A DNA stretch of 57,164 bases from an uncultured Clostridia bacterium (GTDB lineage Bacteria; Bacillota; Clostridia; Christensenellales; Borkfalkiaceae): the NCBI GenBank assembly GCA_946055105.1, contig CAMGEK010000002.1, positions 1-57,164 on the forward strand, given 5' to 3'. The first letter of the stretch is position 1; every line of letters starts with the position of its first letter. Below the pieces are notes generated by a model that did not search any database, was not told the origin of the DNA, and saw only the letters and a program-made list of their open reading frames with translations. Positions 1-9,171 of this stretch are shown here, in pieces. The translations under genes were made by a program, and so were the position numbers.

Positions 1-75
1 TTTCGCCCGTTTTTCTCGGGTGCCTTGCATTCTCCCCCCCCCGTGCCAGATTTCGCAACGCTCGCGCGGGGCAGA

Positions 76-270
76 GCGCGCGCGTTTTTCGGGGGCGCAT
101 GAAATTCACTCTTCCCTGCGACGGAATGCGCAACGATCGGGCGGCGGATTGCGCGCGTTTTGGGGGTACATGAAATTCACTCTTCCCTGCGATGGCATGG
201 CGCAACGATCGGAGCGGGCGCGCGACTTGGAGCGCAGGAAATTCGCTCTTCCCTGCGGCGTCGGAATACG
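76..270. repeat. Degenerate intergenic tandem repeat, ~66-71 bp period, 3 copies around 'gaaattcRctcttccctgcg'
   Basis: 'gaaattcactcttccctgcg' at ~101 and ~172, 'gaaattcgctcttccctgcg' at ~238, each preceded by a 'gcgcgcg' stretch. Confidence 0.8.
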
Positions 271-366
271 GCGGAAACGTTCGACGCGATTCGCACAAAG
301 CGGACGGAATTCGACAAAAAAGCGTATCATTTTATAAAAAAAACGGATAATATAACATTTATTTGT

Positions 367-395
367 TTGCAAAATGCAAATGAAGGTGATATAAT
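367..395 (+). promoter_or_regulatory. Sigma-A type promoter TTGCAA-N17-TATAAT
   Basis: -35 TTGCAA 367-372, -10 TATAAT 390-395, 17-nt spacer; upstream of the 560 CDS. Confidence 0.7.
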
Positions 396-559
396 ATGAA
401 AAACGTATCGCTCGGAGAGACGAGCGCGACGGGAGCGGAACGCTTTCAGTCGCGGAACAGCGTAAAATCCGAAAAAACGCCCGAAGGGCGGTTCGGGTGG
501 CGCGGAATCTGCGGAACGCGCGAAGGACGACGAGCGAATCGAGAAAAAGGAGATGGAAT

Positions 560-3500
560 ATGAAACGGAATAAGAAACTGTTTCTTGCCGTGCTTTCGGC
601 GGCGTGTCTCGCAAGCGGCGCGGTAGCGTTGACTTCCTGCGGAGACGAACAGGCGCACAACGACGAGATCTATTCGATCTATCAGCAGTACGTCGCCTAT
701 GCCGAAGCAAACAATGCCGAACCGAAATCGTATGAAGACTGGTTGGAGGAAATCAAAGGCGCGAAGGGCGAACAGGGCGCGAAGGGCGATCAGGGTACTT
801 CCGCGTACGAAGCATGGCTGAACTCGCTGCCTGCGGGAGACGAAAAGGCAAGCTTTACCGAAGCGCAGTGGCTCGCATGGTTGAAGGGCTCGGACGGGCG
901 CGGCATTGTCCGTACCGAATTGAACAGAGACGGCGACCTTGTCGTATATTATACCGACAACACGACCGACGTGGTCTATCTTCACCATCACGCATTCGAC
1001 GGCGAGGACGATATCGTCGTTGCGGAGCCGACGAGCTTTGAAAGAGGCGTTGCGTACCATTTCTGCGATTGCGGATACGGCGAAGCGTACGCGCTTGAAA
1101 AATTGACCTATGAAGTGACCGTCTATCTTCCCGACGGAGTAACGCCCGCCGCAAGCGTATTCGTTAAGCTCGGCGATGAAGAAAGACTTACGGACGAGAA
1201 CGGCAAAGCCGTCTTTACGGAGTTCGGTACATACGGCGAATACTCGATTACGTTCCGTTCCATGACGAAGTATTACGGCGAGCCTGCCCTTTCCGGAACG
1301 GAGAAAGAAATTTCTCTTACCCTGATTCCCATTCCCGACGGCGCGGGAACGGAAACCGATCCCTACGTGATCGAAGAAGCCGGAAAGTATTTCGTTAAGG
1401 AAGGAAGTTACGTTGCGTGGAAAGCGCACGCGACGAGAAATACCCGCTTTTACAAGGAAGACGACTCGGATGGAATAGACGTTTCTGCTAACGGCTTATT
1501 TACGAGCCCGCAGCCTTGTGATTCGGACACGATATTGGTGGTCGAAAAAATCGTTTACGAAGGCGACAGCGAATATCCTTATACGCTGAAAGACGGAGTA
1601 AATACGCTGTACGTTCCCGCCGAGGGCGCTTATGCGGTCACGACGGACAACTATTTCTCCGATTCCCGCGTCTATACGTACGATGAGAGTCAGGCGACCG
1701 TTTCCTATATGGATCTGGGAAGTTACGTCCCCCTCGCAAGCGGAACGGAAGAGAAGATCGCTTCTTATAACAAGATCCGCATCCTTCCCGGGAACGGTGA
1801 GATTGCGGCGTTCTCTCTCAACAGAGCGCTGCCCGAAGGAACGTCTGGAAATCCGATTGAAATCGGAACCGCACAGCTCGGAACGCCGATCAGCCGGACC
1901 AACGAGAGCAAGCGTACTTACTATTTCACCTTTACGCCGGAAGAGAGCGGCTATTATACGGTGAAAGCGGGCGCGGGCGTAAGTCAGATCTCGGTGACCT
2001 ACGGGGACGTGTTCGATGAAAACATTCAGAGCGCGAGCACGCTGGAATTGACGGCAGGAACGACTTATGCGTTTACCGTCAATCAAAAATACGACGCGAC
2101 GGCGTTCAGCTTTACGCTTGCGGCGTATGACGAGACGACCGATCAGCTCGGAACTTCCAAGACTGCGCCGTGCGTGTTGAATCTGGAAAACAACGCCGCT
2201 TCCGTAGATGTAAAAAAGGCGGGAAGCACGATGTATTACGCCGTTCCCGGAATTACCGCTTACGGTCAACTTTCTGTGACGGTAAGCAACGCTGCGGGTG
2301 ATTTGTCCATTGACGAGTATTATAAGGACTCGTTGTATTATACCGATTCCGACTTCGGGTATGGCGCGACGACTGAAAACGGTCTTTATGCGGGAACGGC
2401 CGACAAGCCTGCGACCGCATACGTTAAGATTGCGAACTATTATCTCAGCGATTCGTCGGTCGAAACGTATACCGTGAACGTTACCTTTACTCCGATCACG
2501 GAGACCGAAGCGCATACCGTGAACGTTACCGTCAACGACGCCGCCGGTACGGAATTGGACGGAAAGACGATTCAGTTGACCAAAGAGGGCGAAGAGCCGA
2601 TCGAAGCCGTGATTGCAAACGGCGTCGCGACGTTCAATCTGTTACCCGGAAACTTCGATTACACCGTTTCGTTCAAAGAAGGGCTCGACGAAGACTACCG
2701 TTTGGGAGTTTCTACCGTTACGACGAATCTTGAAAGCCGCGAGATCACCGTTTCTGTGGAGAAGAAAACGGCGTTAACGCTCACCGTCACCAAGGACGGC
2801 GCGCCGTTTAAGGGCATCGTTTCCGAAATTACGCTCAACCGCGTCATGGTAGCGGAAAACGTAGATCTTTCTCAGACCAACGGAGTTTATACGATTTCGG
2901 TATTTGCCCAAGATTATTATTACGTTTCGTTCGGAATTACCGTTACGAATATGTCTTCTGCGGATTATGAGATCGGCGATAGCGAAACGACGGACGAAAA
3001 CGCTTATACAATCGCGATTACGACGAAAGTCGCGTATTCCGTAACGCTCAGCGGTTTGGCGAACTACAACGGCGTAAAGGTAACGCTGGAAAACGGACGC
3101 GGCGTTGCGGTTGCGACAAGCGCGGAAATTTCGGCGGACGGCGTCGTGACGTTCGATCAAAAAGTCGTTCCCGGCGTCTATGCGATCGTCGTGACTTCCA
3201 AAGACTATTATGCGGAAGATTGTTCGACGAGCGAAAGCGAAACGAAATACACGCTTACGTTGGCTGCGAAAACGAGCTATACGGTAAACGCTATAACCGA
3301 GAACGGAACGCCGCTTGCAGCGGGAGTCGTTGTTTTGCAGGACGCGCAGGGTAACGTGGTTGCGGAAGGCGCAATCGAAAACGGTTCTGCTATCCTGAAA
3401 GCGAAGCCGGGCGCATACACGGCGGTCGTCAGCGGAGCTTACGTGGGCAGCGCTGCGTTCGTAGAGAACGAAACGACTGTGACCGTAACGGTGACAAAGC

Positions 3501-3772
3501 CTTCCTTTGAAGGAACGTATGACCTTACGGATTACGCCAATGCCGTTACTCTGACGGTTGCGGAAAGCGGTACCTATTACGTTTCCATTGACGGCGCTTA
3601 TTCCGGAGTATTGGCGGTTACCGTCAACGGCGTGGATATTTTTGACGATTCTTCGCTCGGCGAGTACGGTTATAATAACGCTACGATTTATGTGAACGCG
3701 GGCGACGTCGTAACCGTTTACGATTTCTACGGCGACGGAGAGGGTGCGAAATATACGATCACGAAAGCATAA
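560..3772 (+). CDS. Large secreted lipoprotein with a short collagen-like Gly-X-Y segment and beta-rich repeat domains
   Basis: MKRNKKLFLAVLSAACLASGAVALTSCGD signal/lipobox; GAKGEQGAKGDQG; repeated 'YTVSFKEG/TVTVEKKT' segments; RBS-like aaaggag before ATG 560. Confidence 0.8.
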   Translation: MKRNKKLFLAVLSAACLASGAVALTSCGDEQAHNDEIYSIYQQYVAYAEANNAEPKSYEDWLEEIKGAKGEQGAKGDQGTSAYEAWLNSLPAGDEKASFTEAQWLAWLKGSDGRGIVRTELNRDGDLVVYYTDNTTDVVYLHHHAFDGEDDIVVAEPTSFERGVAYHFCDCGYGEAYALEKLTYEVTVYLPDGVTPAASVFVKLGDEERLTDENGKAVFTEFGTYGEYSITFRSMTKYYGEPALSGTEKEISLTLIPIPDGAGTETDPYVIEEAGKYFVKEGSYVAWKAHATRNTRFYKEDDSDGIDVSANGLFTSPQPCDSDTILVVEKIVYEGDSEYPYTLKDGVNTLYVPAEGAYAVTTDNYFSDSRVYTYDESQATVSYMDLGSYVPLASGTEEKIASYNKIRILPGNGEIAAFSLNRALPEGTSGNPIEIGTAQLGTPISRTNESKRTYYFTFTPEESGYYTVKAGAGVSQISVTYGDVFDENIQSASTLELTAGTTYAFTVNQKYDATAFSFTLAAYDETTDQLGTSKTAPCVLNLENNAASVDVKKAGSTMYYAVPGITAYGQLSVTVSNAAGDLSIDEYYKDSLYYTDSDFGYGATTENGLYAGTADKPATAYVKIANYYLSDSSVETYTVNVTFTPITETEAHTVNVTVNDAAGTELDGKTIQLTKEGEEPIEAVIANGVATFNLLPGNFDYTVSFKEGLDEDYRLGVSTVTTNLESREITVSVEKKTALTLTVTKDGAPFKGIVSEITLNRVMVAENVDLSQTNGVYTISVFAQDYYYVSFGITVTNMSSADYEIGDSETTDENAYTIAITTKVAYSVTLSGLANYNGVKVTLENGRGVAVATSAEISADGVVTFDQKVVPGVYAIVVTSKDYYAEDCSTSESETKYTLTLAAKTSYTVNAITENGTPLAAGVVVLQDAQGNVVAEGAIENGSAILKAKPGAYTAVVSGAYVGSAAFVENETTVTVTVTKPSFEGTYDLTDYANAVTLTVAESGTYYVSIDGAYSGVLAVTVNGVDIFDDSSLGEYGYNNATIYVNAGDVVTVYDFYGDGEGAKYTITKA

Positions 3773-3791
3773 CGTGTGAAACGTTACTGAA

Positions 3792-3828
3792 AAAGGGAGC
3801 TTGCCTTCGGGCAGGCTTCCTTTTTTTG
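3792..3828 (+). terminator. Rho-independent terminator
   Basis: gggagcttgcc-ttcg-ggcaggcttcc followed by a T7 tract. Confidence 0.7.
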
Positions 3829-3856
3829 CCTTTCATGATTTTGGGGCGGTTTTTGC

Positions 3857-3885
3857 TTGTAATGACGGCGATTTTATGATAAAAT
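3857..3885 (+). promoter_or_regulatory. Sigma-A-like promoter TTGTAA-N17-TAAAAT
   Basis: -35 3857-3862, -10 3880-3885; precedes the VWA/MoxR operon. Confidence 0.55.
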
Positions 3886-3936
3886 GATAACGTATCAGAT
3901 TCTATGCTCTTGCGGTTGAACCGCGAAGGACGGGGT

Positions 3937-5418
3937 ATGAAGAAAACGTTCCGAAAATTCAGACGGGCGGCAGTTCGGCGCGCGGCGGCGTTTGCCGTCG
4001 CGGGCGGACTTTGCGCGGGACTTGCCGTAACGGGGATACTCCTGCTCGTCCTCAAACTTTGCGCCGTCGTCTGGGGCTGGTGGGCGTATTTGCTCGTCGG
4101 CGTCGGCGTATGCGCGGCGGTTTCCGCGGTCTGTTTCTTCCTCTTCCGTCCCTCGGACAAGGAGCTTTCCAAAGCGCTCGACGAGGAATTTTCGCTCGAC
4201 GAGCGCGTGCAGACGATGGTGGAGTACGCCGCGGACGACGGCGCGATGTCCGTTTTACAGCGGGAGGACGCCGCGGCGCGCCTTTCCGCCGCGCCCAAGC
4301 GCAAACTTCCCCTTTCCGCGATCCTTTCAACGGCGATCGCGTTCGCGGTCGCCTGCGCGCTGTTTCTTACCGCGATCTTCGTTCCCGCGCGCGAGAAACC
4401 CGTTCCCGACGACAGTTTCGAGCTTGACGTCTGGGAGGCGACCGCGCTCGAACAGCTCATCGGCGAAGTCAAAGAGTCCTCTTTACAACCGACGCCGAAA
4501 GAGTCGGTCGTCGCCGTTCTCGAAGAGCTGAAAGCGGGCTTGACGGACGAGCAGTCCGCGACGGTCATGCGCGCGGCGGTGCGTTCCGCGGCGCAACTGA
4601 TTGCGGGAATCACGACGGCGGGGAACTCGGCTTCCGTCTTCGGGGAGCGGCTCGCCGCGGAGGAAACGGAGCTTTCGGACTTGGGCGACGCGCTTTTGGC
4701 AAGTCTGTCCGCATATCGGGCGGAGGGGGGATTTCTCTCGTTCGACGCCGTGCAGAGGCGGGAGCCTGAGCTCAACGACGCGATCGCGCCGCTGTTGTCG
4801 GAGGGGACGGAGGCGATGCGCAACCGTCTGTCCGAGCTTTTGGGCGCGAAATTTTATCAGGCGTTGCGCGAAGATTCGGCGGCGATCGCCGCACGTCTTC
4901 AAGACTCCGGCGTTTCGGAGACGGACGCGCTGTCCGTCGCGCTCGCGGCGCTGTCCGCAGAGCTCAACCGCATAGCGGGGCTCGGAGACGGGTACACTCT
5001 CGCCGTTCTCAACGGGTACGCGGCGAATGCGTGCGACGCGTTTACGGCAAAAGGGGCGGAGGCGTTGAGCGTGCAGGCGTATTCGTGCATGATGAACGAA
5101 TTTATCCGCAACCGTCTTTCCGCGATCTTCAACGTGTCGTTGTCGGACGGAAGTTCATCGGGCGGAGACGGTTCGGGCGGCGCGGGCGGCTCGGACGAGG
5201 AAGAGAGTTCTTCGGGCGGCGGCGGTTCGGGCGGCAACCGGTACGGCAGCGACGACGTGATTTACGACCCCGAAACGGGAACGTACGTTCCCTACGGAAC
5301 GTTGCTTGAAAAATACAACTCGATCGTGAACGAGCTCGTTCGCGAGGGGCAGATTTCGGCGGAAATGGAAAAATATATCAGAGAATACTTCAACATTCTC
5401 TATAACGGATTTGAATAA
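3937..5418 (+). CDS. Membrane protein with N-terminal TM segments and Ser/Gly-rich linker, first gene of the MoxR/VWA operon
   Basis: MKKTFRKFRRAAVRRAAAFAVAGGLCAGLAVTGILLLVLKLC...; SGGDGSGGAGGSDEEESSSGGGGSGG; adjacent to the MoxR gene. Confidence 0.7.
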   Translation: MKKTFRKFRRAAVRRAAAFAVAGGLCAGLAVTGILLLVLKLCAVVWGWWAYLLVGVGVCAAVSAVCFFLFRPSDKELSKALDEEFSLDERVQTMVEYAADDGAMSVLQREDAAARLSAAPKRKLPLSAILSTAIAFAVACALFLTAIFVPAREKPVPDDSFELDVWEATALEQLIGEVKESSLQPTPKESVVAVLEELKAGLTDEQSATVMRAAVRSAAQLIAGITTAGNSASVFGERLAAEETELSDLGDALLASLSAYRAEGGFLSFDAVQRREPELNDAIAPLLSEGTEAMRNRLSELLGAKFYQALREDSAAIAARLQDSGVSETDALSVALAALSAELNRIAGLGDGYTLAVLNGYAANACDAFTAKGAEALSVQAYSCMMNEFIRNRLSAIFNVSLSDGSSSGGDGSGGAGGSDEEESSSGGGGSGGNRYGSDDVIYDPETGTYVPYGTLLEKYNSIVNELVREGQISAEMEKYIREYFNILYNGFE

Positions 5419-5449
5419 GAAAGAAAACAAGGACAGGAAGGTTACGACA

Positions 5450-6439
5450 ATGGATGAGACGGAAAAGGTAAAACGGTTCAGCGAAGCGATCGCGCGCATC
5501 AAGGAACAGCTTCGCACGGACGTCGTGGGGCAGGAGGAGATCGTCGAAAACGTGATCACCGCGATTATCGCGGGCGGGAACGTGCTTTTGGAGGGCGTGC
5601 CCGGCGTCGGGAAAACGCGGCTCGTGCGATCGCTCGGCAGAACGCTCAATCTGCCGTTCGCGCGGATTCAGTTTACGCCCGATCTCATGCCGTCGGACGT
5701 GACGGGTACGAACGTCATCGAAAAGGACGAAAACGGGAAGATGAACGTCGTGTTCCAACGCGGACCGATTTTCGCGAACCTCATTCTCGCCGACGAGATC
5801 AACCGTGCCACGCCCAAGACGCAGTCCGCCATGCTCGAAGTGATGCAGGAGCATAAGATCACCGTTTCCAATACCGTCTACCGCATGAAAGAGCCTTTCT
5901 TCGTGCTTGCGACGGAGAACCCGATCGAACAGGACGGTACGTATCCGCTCCCCGAAGCGCAGATGGACCGTTTCATGTTCAAGCTGATCATGAAATTTCC
6001 GTCCGCGGAGGAGTTGGTCGACATCATCAATATGACGCAGATCACGCTCGACGAGAACGCGACCGCCGTGATCGACGGAGAGACCATTCTCGAAATGCGC
6101 GAGCTGAGCAAGAGCGTGCCGATGATCGACGACGTGTTGCGGTACGCGGTCAATCTCGTCACCTACACCCATCCCGAACTCGAAAACGCGTGCGAGACGG
6201 CGAAAAAGTACGTCAAATACGGCGCGTCGCCGCGCGCGGCGCAGGCGCTCGTCACCTGCGCGAAAGTCCGCGCGCTCATGAACGGGAAGTTCAACGTCTC
6301 CTATGCTGACGTCGACGCGCTGGCGCGTCCCGTGCTTCGGCACCGCATCAAAATCAATTACAACGCCGTCAACGATCGTCTTTCCGTAGACGACGTGATC
6401 GGAAAACTGCTCGAAGGAAACAAAAAATTGTCCAGATAA
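5450..6439 (+). CDS. MoxR family AAA ATPase
   Basis: GNVLLEGVPGVGKTRLVRSLGRTLNLPFARIQFTPDLMPSDVTGT; LADEINRATPKTQSAMLEVMQE; TENPIEQDGTYPLPEAQMDRF. Confidence 0.95.
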   Translation: MDETEKVKRFSEAIARIKEQLRTDVVGQEEIVENVITAIIAGGNVLLEGVPGVGKTRLVRSLGRTLNLPFARIQFTPDLMPSDVTGTNVIEKDENGKMNVVFQRGPIFANLILADEINRATPKTQSAMLEVMQEHKITVSNTVYRMKEPFFVLATENPIEQDGTYPLPEAQMDRFMFKLIMKFPSAEELVDIINMTQITLDENATAVIDGETILEMRELSKSVPMIDDVLRYAVNLVTYTHPELENACETAKKYVKYGASPRAAQALVTCAKVRALMNGKFNVSYADVDALARPVLRHRIKINYNAVNDRLSVDDVIGKLLEGNKKLSR

Positions 6440-6442
6440 GAT

Positions 6443-7327
6443 ATGAACGAATTGCCGATCGACGAGGCGTTTTTGCAACAGGTTGAAACGTTGCAGACGC
6501 TGTTAAAACATAATGCGGCGGGGTTGTTCGGAGGCAACCATCAGAGCAGAACGTACGGTTCTTCCTGTGAGTTTGCCGACTACCGCGACTATATTCCGGG
6601 CGACGACATCAAGCGCGTCGACTGGAACGCTTTCGCGCGCTTCGATCGGCTCTACCTTAAATTATATCTCGACGAGCGGCAGCTCCACACGCGCATTTAT
6701 ATCGACGCGAGCAAGTCCATGACCTACGGAAACGGAAAAAAGGACGTGCAGGCGATCCGAATCGCCGCGACGATCGCCTATCTTTCCGTCTGCGAAATGG
6801 ACAAGGTGTCGATATACGCCGTCGTCGGCGGGCAGACGCAGGAGATCCTTTCGGGACTGCACGGCAAAGACGCGTATTTTGCCTCGATCGGAAAGCTCAA
6901 CGAGCTCGCGTTCGACGGCGAGAGCCGTTTGAGCGAAGCGCTTCTTCCCGCATCCGTCGGGTACGGCGACGGGCTCTCGGTGATTCTGTCCGATTTTCTG
7001 ACGGACGAGAACTATGAGGACGGGATCGACCGTCTCGCCGAACGCAAGCGGGATATTCTGTGCGTGCAGATTCTCTCCAAGGAAGAACTGAATCCGAAAC
7101 TCCGCGGAAAAATGCACCTGTACGATTCGGAGAATCACGCGCGCTTTTATCGGAAGAATATCAATCGCGAAGTCGTCCGCGCCTATCGGCTCGCGCTCGA
7201 ATACGCAACGGACAGAATCCGCGGGTTCTGCGCTTCGCGCGGGGCGGACTATCTGCTCGTCTCGGCGGAGGACTCCGTTCACAAGATCTTCTTTGAAAAA
7301 CTCACGGACATGGGGGTATTGAAATGA
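6443..7327 (+). CDS. DUF58 domain protein
   Basis: GNHQSRTYGSSCEFADYRDYIPGDDIKRVDWNAFARFDRLYLKLYLDERQL. Confidence 0.9.
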   Translation: MNELPIDEAFLQQVETLQTLLKHNAAGLFGGNHQSRTYGSSCEFADYRDYIPGDDIKRVDWNAFARFDRLYLKLYLDERQLHTRIYIDASKSMTYGNGKKDVQAIRIAATIAYLSVCEMDKVSIYAVVGGQTQEILSGLHGKDAYFASIGKLNELAFDGESRLSEALLPASVGYGDGLSVILSDFLTDENYEDGIDRLAERKRDILCVQILSKEELNPKLRGKMHLYDSENHARFYRKNINREVVRAYRLALEYATDRIRGFCASRGADYLLVSAEDSVHKIFFEKLTDMGVLK

Positions 7328-9171
7328 GCTTGCTCTATCCTCTGGGATTGCTCGGACTGATTGCCGTTCCCGTCCTCATCGTCATTTATATCATCAAAAA
7401 CAAGTACACCGAGCAGATCGTTCCCGCGACCTATCTCTGGCGGCTCAGCGAACGCTTTCTCAAACGCAGAAATCCCGTCAACCGCATTACGGGAATCATC
7501 AGTCTCGTTTTGCAGATTCTCGCCGTGGTCTTTCTCTCGTTTGCGGTCGCGCACCCGGTGTTCACGCTTCCGGGCGCGGCGCGCGACTATTGCTTTATCC
7601 TCGACGGCTCGGGCAGCATGAATCTGCAAAGCGACGGCGTCTCCCGTCTCGACGCGGGCAAAGCGGAGATCCGTTCCCGCATCGGGAGCGCCGCGAGCGG
7701 CAGCTCTTTCACGCTCGTCTATACCGGTTCTACGACCTCCGTCGTGTACGAGCGGACGACGGACAAGGAACAGGCCCTCAAACTGTTAGACGGCGTTTCA
7801 CCCGAATACTGCGCGACGGGCTTTGCGGACGCGCTGAACGCCGCGCAGGGCTATTTCGACGAAAACCCTTCCGTGCAGACCGTGCTCGTGACCGACAAGG
7901 CGTACGAATCGGGCGAAAACGTGGAGATCGTCAACGTTTCCAAAGGCGAGATCAATTATTCCGTCGCGGAGGCGGATTACGCGATCGCGGGCGGTAACCT
8001 CGTCGTGACGGGGAACGCGTATTCCTACGTCGGGAACGCGTCTTTGGAGCTTGCGCTCTACCTCGACGACGCTTCGGAACCCGTCGCGCGGACGACTGTG
8101 GATGCGACGGAAGGCGTCGCCGCGCCCTTCGAGCTCTCCTGTCCGTACGCGGAATTTTCGGGACTGTGCGTGAAGCTGCTCGCTCCCGACGCGCTCGCGC
8201 TCGACAACGAGTGTCGGCTCTACCCGCTTCGGGAAGAGTCCTCGCTCGATACGCTGATCGTGAGCGATACGGAGTTTTTCTTTATGCAGGCGGCGCTCGC
8301 GTCCTTCGGGAACGTGAGCGTGGAAGTCGTGAAGCCGTCCGAATTCCGCGATCAGAGCGGATACGGTCTTTATATCTTCGATTCGTGCATGCCGTCCTCG
8401 TTGCCGAGAGACGGCGCGGTATGGTTCTTCAATCCCGACGGGAACGTGGAGAACGCGGGATTTACCGTGCAGAGCGACGTGGAAAGTTCCGTTTCGCTCA
8501 GGCTGGAATACAATCAATCGACGGCGACGCGCGTCGTCAGTCTTCAAAAGAATCTGTTGAAAGAGGAGATCTGCGTTTCCCGATACGTCAAATGCGGGCT
8601 GTATCGCGACTTCGCGACGGTGTTGTTCTGCGAAAACAATCCCGCGGTCTTTGCGGGCAGTAACGTCTACGGCAACCGCGAAGTGGTGTTCGCGTTCGAC
8701 GTGCACGATTCCGATCTCGCGCTCAGGTCGGATTTCGTCGTGCTTACGCGCAACCTGCTCGATTTCACCTTCCCCGCACTGGTGGACGCGTCGGCGTACT
8801 ATTGCGGCGACGTCATGACGGTGAACGTTCCCGCAAACTGCGAGAGCGTGCGCGTGGATTCGCCGCTCGGACACAGCGTGTATCTGGAAACGGGCAGCGC
8901 CGTCGCCGAGTACGAACTCACGGAGGAGGGCGTTTATACGGTCACGGTGCTGTCGGGGAATACCGAACGGAAGGTCAACGTATTTTCCGCGCTCCCCCTC
9001 TCCGAACGGATTCCGTACGTCGCCGAGCAGTCGTTCGTCCTCTACGGGGAAGCGGAAAACGCGTATCGCGACGGCAGATACGAGGATCTCTTGATTTTGT
9101 TTATCGTACTCGCGGTGATCTTCATTGCGGATTGGATGGTGTATTGTTATGAGCAGTATCAACTTCGATAA
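7324..9171 (+). CDS. BatA-like membrane protein with VWA domain
   Basis: N-terminal TM region (LLYPLGLLGLIAVPVLIVIYIIKNKY), MIDAS-like 'ILDGSGSMNLQ', C-terminal TM; 4-bp ATGA overlap with upstream gene. Confidence 0.85.
   Translation: MSLLYPLGLLGLIAVPVLIVIYIIKNKYTEQIVPATYLWRLSERFLKRRNPVNRITGIISLVLQILAVVFLSFAVAHPVFTLPGAARDYCFILDGSGSMNLQSDGVSRLDAGKAEIRSRIGSAASGSSFTLVYTGSTTSVVYERTTDKEQALKLLDGVSPEYCATGFADALNAAQGYFDENPSVQTVLVTDKAYESGENVEIVNVSKGEINYSVAEADYAIAGGNLVVTGNAYSYVGNASLELALYLDDASEPVARTTVDATEGVAAPFELSCPYAEFSGLCVKLLAPDALALDNECRLYPLREESSLDTLIVSDTEFFFMQAALASFGNVSVEVVKPSEFRDQSGYGLYIFDSCMPSSLPRDGAVWFFNPDGNVENAGFTVQSDVESSVSLRLEYNQSTATRVVSLQKNLLKEEICVSRYVKCGLYRDFATVLFCENNPAVFAGSNVYGNREVVFAFDVHDSDLALRSDFVVLTRNLLDFTFPALVDASAYYCGDVMTVNVPANCESVRVDSPLGHSVYLETGSAVAEYELTEEGVYTVTVLSGNTERKVNVFSALPLSERIPYVAEQSFVLYGEAENAYRDGRYEDLLILFIVLAVIFIADWMVYCYEQYQLR

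Noticed and set aside
396-563. 56-codon ORF ending in an ATGA overlap with the 560 start, suggesting a leader peptide
   Set aside because: Its ATG lies immediately after the -10 box (390-395), upstream of the expected transcription start, so it would not be translated from this promoter.
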